Positions 6,677 through 10,666 of a stretch of DNA of 10,666 nt are shown here, in pieces. The stretch is from positions 1 through 10,666 of the forward strand of contig JABMML010000067.1 of NCBI GenBank assembly GCA_013205585.1, written 5' to 3'. A program made the position numbers and the translations under genes. A model generated the notes under the pieces. That model saw only the letters and a list, made by a program, of their open reading frames with translations, was not told the DNA's origin and did no database searches. The DNA comes from Chitinophagaceae bacterium (lineage in GTDB: Bacteria > Bacteroidota > Bacteroidia > Chitinophagales > Chitinophagaceae). Position 1 is the stretch's first letter. Each line of letters starts with the position of its first letter.

Positions 6677-7180
6677 TTATTTTATGTATTTCTTAGCTAG
6701 CCAACTTTCTGAAATAGGCTGCAGCCAGTCTTTTTCCATAGAGGCTTTATTGGCTACTAAATTATTAAAGTATAAAGTATCTTTTGCTAAAATGCCATTT
6801 TCTAGGGCATAGCCCACTTGAGTAAGAGGAATTGTTTGTACTTTTTCTTTTACCCAAAATGCCAATAGTTCACGATTGAACATTTGTACATTGTTCATTA
6901 CTTCAATTTGCTTTATAATATGCACCGAACTATCGGTGCTACAGCCACCCACGCCGGTTTGAGACTCGTCTGCCATTATCACAATGAACTGACCATATAA
7001 TATAGTGGCAAAGCCCTTCACCGCTGCGCCATGGCTTTTCCAGTTATCGGTAAATGCTTCAAGTATTTCCTCGGCTTGAAATAGTTCAGGCAAAGTAAAA
7101 GTTCTATTACTCTGATAAATCCATGTTTTAGACATTGGATGAAAATTCTCTGGTAGTATGGTCTTTAATTCAACAGTCAT
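6677..7180 (-). CDS. Small Bacteroidetes protein of unknown function (often labelled ABC transporter ATPase)
   Basis: The 167-residue protein is cytoplasmic by appearance, with no signal peptide or membrane helix. Conserved-looking blocks are KTWIYQSNRTFTLPE (18-32), an apolar strand ATILYGQFIVIMADES (58-73), GCSTDSSVHIIKQIE (79-93), LFNRELLAFW-like MFNRELLAFW (100-109), and DTLYFNNLVANKA (134-146). I recognise this as a family found across Bacteroidetes and frequently named ABC transporter ATPase; no Walker A (GxxxxGK[ST]) or signature motif is present, so that name is unsupported. C80, D83 and H87 are candidate functional residues. The start could instead be the internal Met at 16, nearer the length I recall for relatives. 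It follows the Fe-S gene by 30 bases, so co-transcription is likely. Function unknown. Confidence 0.8.
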   Translation of the reverse strand: MTVELKTILPENFHPMSKTWIYQSNRTFTLPELFQAEEILEAFTDNWKSHGAAVKGFATILYGQFIVIMADESQTGVGGCSTDSSVHIIKQIEVMNNVQMFNRELLAFWVKEKVQTIPLTQVGYALENGILAKDTLYFNNLVANKASMEKDWLQPISESWLAKKYIK

Positions 7181-7210
7181 TTTTTTAATTTATTTAAAAT
7201 CAATTAAATC

Positions 7211-7990
7211 CTATTGCATTGCTTTTGCAATCATTTCTGCAATGTCTAAAACTTGAGTATTTACTTCTTCGTTTCTATTTTTAATGCCATCCGTTAACAT
7301 GGTATTGCAAAAAGGGCAGGCGCTAGCTACAAAATCAGACTTGGTTTCAATGGCTTCATCTGCTCTTTCCATATTCACTCTTTTATCTCCTTTTTCTTCT
7401 TCTTTAAACATTTGTGCACCACCCGCGCCACAACATAGCCCCTTGGACTTACATCTTTTCATTTCTCTTAATTCCATATCCAAACTCTCTAATACTTTTC
7501 TAGGAGCTTCGTAAATTTCATTGGCCCTGCCTAAATAACAACTATCGTGGTAAGTGATTGACTTACCTTTCCATTCATTGCTATCGGTTATTTTAATCTT
7601 GCCTTGTTCAATTAGTTCTTGTAAAAATTGAGTATGATGAATGACTTCGTAATTACCTCCTAGTACAGGGTATTCATTTTTTAAAATATTAAAGCAGTGC
7701 GGACAAGTAGTCACAATTTTTTTAATAGAGTAGCCATTCAAAATTTGAATGTTCTGATATGCCATCATTTGAAACATAAATTCATTGCCGGCTCTTCTTG
7801 CAGGATCTCCTGTGCAAGCTTCTTCCTTGCCAAGTATAGCATAGTTAACACCTGCTTTATCTAATATAGTAGCGAAGGCCTTGGTTATTTTCTGCGCTCT
7901 TTGATCAAAGCTACCTGCACAACCTACCCAAAATAAAACTTCGGGGGTTTGACCACTTGCGATCATCTCAGCCATTGTATTTACTTTCAT
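7211..7990 (-). CDS. HdrB-like (Fe-S)-binding protein with two CCG domains
   Basis: The protein, 259 residues from the chosen start, belongs to the cysteine-rich CCG-domain family (HdrB of heterodisulfide reductase, GlpC and LutA C-terminal parts). Domain 1 has C24 (WVGCAG), C59 (EEACTGDPARRAGNE) and C96/C99 (CPHC). Domain 2 has C151 (DSCYLGRANE), C186-C187 (GLCCGAGGAQMF) and C225/C228 (CPFC). Domain 2 keeps all five cysteines of the classical motif, while domain 1 has Ala at 58 in place of the first of the paired cysteines. The frame is open further upstream, to a Met at 8104, but that would overlap the preceding gene by 104 bases and add a sequence unlike the family; ATG at 7990 gives MKVNTMAEM, 10 bases after the preceding stop. 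Probable redox partner of the membrane Fe-S protein; substrate unknown. Confidence 0.92.
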   Translation of the reverse strand: MKVNTMAEMIASGQTPEVLFWVGCAGSFDQRAQKITKAFATILDKAGVNYAILGKEEACTGDPARRAGNEFMFQMMAYQNIQILNGYSIKKIVTTCPHCFNILKNEYPVLGGNYEVIHHTQFLQELIEQGKIKITDSNEWKGKSITYHDSCYLGRANEIYEAPRKVLESLDMELREMKRCKSKGLCCGAGGAQMFKEEEKGDKRVNMERADEAIETKSDFVASACPFCNTMLTDGIKNRNEEVNTQVLDIAEMIAKAMQ

Positions 7991-8000
7991 AGCTAGTTTT

Positions 8001-9290
8001 TTATGCTTGTTTTGTCCAGGCATCTCTATCGTCTGGTGCAAATTTCCAAGGTGCGAAATTATTTTCAATATTACTAAACATACTATTCCACTCCTGTGGT
8101 GCATTACTTTCTTCCATCACTAGTGACCTTCGTAGTTCCATAATAATATCTAAAGGAGATATGCTTATAGGACATTCTTCTACACAGGCATTACAAGTAG
8201 TACAAGCCCTTAATTCTTCCACTGTAATATAATCGTGCAGTAAAGATTTATTATCAGGCACAAAGCTTTTATGTAGGTCTATATTTTTGCCTACTGCTTC
8301 TAATCTGTCTCTAGTAGCCATCATAATTTTACGAGGGCTTAATAATTTACCCGTTATGTTCGCAGGGCAGGCCGCTGTACAACGACCACACTCGGTGCAA
8401 CTATACGCATCCATTAAGTTTTTTGAACTTAGGTCCATTACATCCTTGGCGCCAAAGCTTGCAGGAGCAGCGGCCCCAGTGGGCGCTAGTTCAGGTTGCA
8501 TCGCATATAATACTTCATTTTGTACTTCTGGCATATTATGCATCATGCCCTTGGGTGTAAGGGGCGCATAATAAGTATTCGGGAAGGCTAAAATAATATG
8601 TAAGTGTTTTGAATAGGGTAGGTAGTTCATAAAAATATAAATACCAATAATGTGCAACCACCATGCAGTATGTTCAATAATAAAAAGCGTATCACTATTT
8701 ATTCCACTAAATAGAGGTTGAAGGCTTGATGAAATAATAAAATTTGTTTGCGTATCGGCTGCATTCATCACTAAGAACAAACCCATTAAAATAATTTCAG
8801 CAATTAAAATATAATTCGCATCGGTACGGGGCCAGCCTGCTAAGTCATTACTCATAAACCTTTTTAGTTTTAGCATATTTCTTCTTACTAAAAAGATAAT
8901 ACAAGCCACAAACACTAAGGCTGCTAGAATTTCGAAACTATTAATAATAAAATGGTATAAAGAAGCTAATTCAAATTTTTCAAAATAATTTTCAAAAATT
9001 CTGTGGGTACCCAATATTCCATCTGCCATAATTTCAAGCAGCTCAATATTTATAATAACAAAGCCCACGTAAAGAAATAAATGTAAAATGGCTACCACTG
9101 GTTTTGTAAACATTTTCTTTTGCCCTAGGGCCAATAAAAAAACATTTTTCCAACGCCTTGCTTTTTCATCATTGACAAAACCTGCTTTTCCTATTAAAAT
9201 ATTTCTTCTAATGCGAAGTAAATTCTTACTAAATAAATAGAGTGCCGTAGCAGTAAGAATAATAAAGAGGATTTGCGCTATAATAGCCAT
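8001..9290 (-). CDS. Membrane-anchored 4Fe-4S protein, HdrE/HdrC-like fusion
   Basis: The 429-residue protein has an N-terminal membrane domain with about five helices (roughly 3-21, 64-84, 113-135, 158-178, 203-224), resembling the NarI/HdrE cytochrome b-type subunit. Histidines at 70, 113, 207 and 213 lie in or beside these helices and could bind heme b. An Ala/Pro/Gly-rich linker (about 268-280) leads to a soluble ferredoxin domain with two 4Fe-4S motifs: CTECGRCTAACP (C298, C301, C304, C308) and CTTCNACVEECP (C363, C366, C369, C373), typical of HdrC. Together with the CCG protein encoded 10 bases downstream it reproduces the HdrD/HdrE-type layout split over two genes. It probably exchanges electrons with quinone at the inner membrane; direction and partner are not shown by the sequence. 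It is the first gene of the leftward operon. Confidence 0.92.
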   Translation of the reverse strand: MAIIAQILFIILTATALYLFSKNLLRIRRNILIGKAGFVNDEKARRWKNVFLLALGQKKMFTKPVVAILHLFLYVGFVIINIELLEIMADGILGTHRIFENYFEKFELASLYHFIINSFEILAALVFVACIIFLVRRNMLKLKRFMSNDLAGWPRTDANYILIAEIILMGLFLVMNAADTQTNFIISSSLQPLFSGINSDTLFIIEHTAWWLHIIGIYIFMNYLPYSKHLHIILAFPNTYYAPLTPKGMMHNMPEVQNEVLYAMQPELAPTGAAAPASFGAKDVMDLSSKNLMDAYSCTECGRCTAACPANITGKLLSPRKIMMATRDRLEAVGKNIDLHKSFVPDNKSLLHDYITVEELRACTTCNACVEECPISISPLDIIMELRRSLVMEESNAPQEWNSMFSNIENNFAPWKFAPDDRDAWTKQA

Positions 9291-9416
9291 AAGGAAAATT
9301 AAGTTATCAAAATTAGTACAAATTTAACCCATTTTTGAAAGCCAAAAATCTAAAATGCCTACTTAATTGGATAACTTGCAATTATTGCTTAAAATTGCTT
9401 TTTAATTAGTGTAAAT
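9291..9416. promoter_or_regulatory. Divergent intergenic region between Fe-S operon and phospho-sugar mutase
   Basis: The 126-base AT-rich gap separates head-to-head genes and must hold promoters for both. The leftward candidate is at 9319-9345. For the rightward gene I find no clean TAnnTTTG box. An odd palindrome GCAAT-T-ATTGC lies at 9378-9388, and the heptamer ATTGCTT is repeated at 9384-9390 and 9394-9400, ten bases apart, just upstream of the mutase start. These could be operator half-sites or chance in AT-rich DNA. No gene is present. Confidence 0.5.
9319..9345 (-). promoter_or_regulatory. Candidate Bacteroidetes promoter for the Fe-S operon
   Basis: Read on the - strand, TAAATTTG (9326 down to 9319) matches the -7 consensus TAnnTTTG exactly. 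A TTG preceded by T's (9345-9343) lies 16 bases upstream as the -33 element, one base shorter than the usual 17-23 range. The -7 box ends 28 bases before the ATG at 9290, giving a short leader of about 20-25 bases. Position and consensus support it; spacing is slightly off. Confidence 0.42.
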
Positions 9417-10666
9417 ATGAGTCTGACAATAGCCCAAAAAGTTGAACAATGGTTAGCTGGTAATTATGACGAGGCCACTAAGGATGCTATTACCTTAATG
9501 CAGTCTCAGTCCCGCGATGAATTGGCCGATAGTTTTTATAGAAACCTAGAATTTGGAACGGGGGGCTTAAGAGGTATTATGGGGGTAGGTACCAATAGAA
9601 TCAATAAGTACACCATTGGTATGGCTACCCAAGGTTTTGCGAATTACTTAAACAAGACTTATTCTGGCGAAAAAATTTCGGTGGTAGTAGGCCATGACAG
9701 CAGAAATAACGCAAGGTTTTTTGCCGAGACCACCGCAGAGGTATTTGCTGCCAATGGCATTAAAGTATATTTATTTGAAGCCTTACGTCCTACACCCGAA
9801 TTAAGCTTTGCTATTAGAACGCTAGGGGCTAAGGCAGGAGTCGTTTGCACAGCTTCTCATAATCCCAAAGAATATAATGGGTACAAGGCTTATTGGAATG
9901 ATGGAGGACAATTAGTGCCTCCGCATGATAAAAATGTAATCACGGAAGTAGAAGCTATCCAGTCTATTGATGATGTAAAATGGGAAGGAGGCGCTGCGAA
10001 TATTGAACTCATTGGAACTTCTATGGATGATGCTTATACAAAAATGCTTCAAACATTAAGTGTGTATCCGGAAGTCATTGCTAAGCAACACGATTTAAAA
10101 ATTGTATACACACCCATACATGGCACAGGCATAACACTAGTGCCAAAAGTTTTAGCTGCTTATGGATTTACCAATGTGCATATAGTAGAAGAGCAGTCCA
10201 TACCTGATGGCAATTTTCCTACCGTGCATTATCCTAATCCAGAGGAAACGGAGACCATGAGCATTGGTTTACAAAAAGCCAAAGCATTAGATGCAGATAT
10301 TATTTTAGGTACCGACCCTGATGCAGATAGAGTAGGCGTAGGTGTTAAAAACCATAAGGGTGACTGGGTACTAATGAACGGAAATCAAACAGCCGTTCTA
10401 GCTTTTGCGTATATGATGGAAGCGCGCAAAGCCAAAGGCATTGCCAAGCCTAATGATATGGTCATTACCACAATTGTGACTACCGCTATGATTAATGAAG
10501 TGGCTAAGCAAAATAAGGTGAACTGCTACAATGTATTAACAGGTTTTAAATGGGTGGCAGAATTGGTGAAAGCAAAAGAAGGCAAGGAAAATTATATTAT
10601 TGGAGGGGAAGAGAGTTTTGGTTTAATGATTGGAGATCAAATTAGAGATAAAGACGCCGTAAGTGC
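9417..10666 (+). CDS. Phospho-sugar mutase (phosphoglucomutase/phosphomannomutase family), 3'-truncated
   Basis: This alpha-D-phosphohexomutase family enzyme moves phosphate between C1 and C6 of hexose phosphates through a phosphoserine. The frame opens at ATG 9417 (MSLTIAQKVEQWLAGNYDE) and runs uninterrupted off the window; 416 codons are visible of a family length near 560-580. Motifs in order: EFGTGGLRGIMGVGTNRIN (45-63), GHDSRNN (92-98), the active-site TASHNPKEYNGYK (145-157) with phosphoserine S147, the metal-binding GTDPDADRVG (298-307), TGFKWV (375-380), and the sugar-binding GGEESFG (396-402). The long form with EFGTGGLRG and GFKWV points to the PgcA/PGM2-like branch rather than GlmM. 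The C-terminal phosphate-binding domain is outside the window. Whether glucose- or mannose-phosphate is preferred cannot be told. Divergent from the Fe-S operon. Confidence 0.95.
   Translation, partial: MSLTIAQKVEQWLAGNYDEATKDAITLMQSQSRDELADSFYRNLEFGTGGLRGIMGVGTNRINKYTIGMATQGFANYLNKTYSGEKISVVVGHDSRNNARFFAETTAEVFAANGIKVYLFEALRPTPELSFAIRTLGAKAGVVCTASHNPKEYNGYKAYWNDGGQLVPPHDKNVITEVEAIQSIDDVKWEGGAANIELIGTSMDDAYTKMLQTLSVYPEVIAKQHDLKIVYTPIHGTGITLVPKVLAAYGFTNVHIVEEQSIPDGNFPTVHYPNPEETETMSIGLQKAKALDADIILGTDPDADRVGVGVKNHKGDWVLMNGNQTAVLAFAYMMEARKAKGIAKPNDMVITTIVTTAMINEVAKQNKVNCYNVLTGFKWVAELVKAKEGKENYIIGGEESFGLMIGDQIRDKDAVS

Noticed and set aside
8287..8571. Open frame of 94 codons on the + strand across the ferredoxin domain of the membrane Fe-S gene
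   Set aside because: It is the complement of conserved cysteine motifs and the Ala-rich linker, with no independent coding signal.
9659..9850. Antisense open frame within the phospho-sugar mutase
   Set aside because: The sense frame carries continuous family motifs across this stretch, including the phosphoserine loop at its edge.
1..10666. Mobile elements, CRISPR arrays, toxin-antitoxin or phage-defence genes
   Set aside because: I found no transposase, integrase, regular spaced repeats or defence-family motifs; all sizeable frames are accounted for by metabolic or redox genes, and composition looks even across the window.

Overview
The window looks like a chromosomal segment of an AT-rich member of the Bacteroidetes (Bacteroidota), most likely in or near the Chitinophagaceae. 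This rests on the protein families present (a DUF4369-like/TlpA-type exported thioredoxin, a paired membrane Fe-S protein and CCG-domain protein, and a small GCSxDSSVHxIK-containing protein known to me only from Bacteroidetes), on the lack of recognisable Shine-Dalgarno sequences before the genes, and on promoter-like TAnnTTTG boxes. The exact family is inference from these features, not from a database match. I see no tRNA, rRNA, CRISPR array, transposase or phage gene.

Left part, 1-5439, + strand: one long biosynthetic run, trpF (5' end outside the window), trpB, trpA, hisH, hisA, hisF, hisIE. It covers the last three gene products of tryptophan synthesis, followed without a break by the back half of the classical histidine operon (PR-AMP hydrolysis, isomerisation, and IGP/AICAR synthesis). 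trpF and trpB overlap by 14 bases and trpA and hisH are 7 bases apart, so trp and his genes appear to be fused into one transcription unit. hisG, hisD, hisC and hisB are not between them. The spacers before trpA, hisA and hisIE are unusually A-rich (about 58-62% A).

Middle, 5440-6646: a secreted thioredoxin-fold protein of the TlpA class, possibly with its own promoter, closed by a strong hairpin terminator that can serve both strands.

Right-centre, 6677-9290, - strand: a three-gene operon read leftward. It comprises a five-helix membrane protein with two cytoplasmic 4Fe-4S motifs (HdrE/HdrC-like), a two-CCG-domain protein (HdrB-like), and a small Bacteroidetes protein of unknown function. 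The first two probably form a membrane redox complex passing electrons between the quinone pool and an unknown partner.

Right end, 9417-10666, + strand: a divergently transcribed phospho-sugar mutase, cut by the window edge, with a 126-base promoter region between it and the redox operon.

Most of the window is ordinary housekeeping metabolism. The points most worth a second look are the trp-his fusion, the asymmetric cysteine pattern of the CCG protein, and the uncharacterised small protein linked to it.
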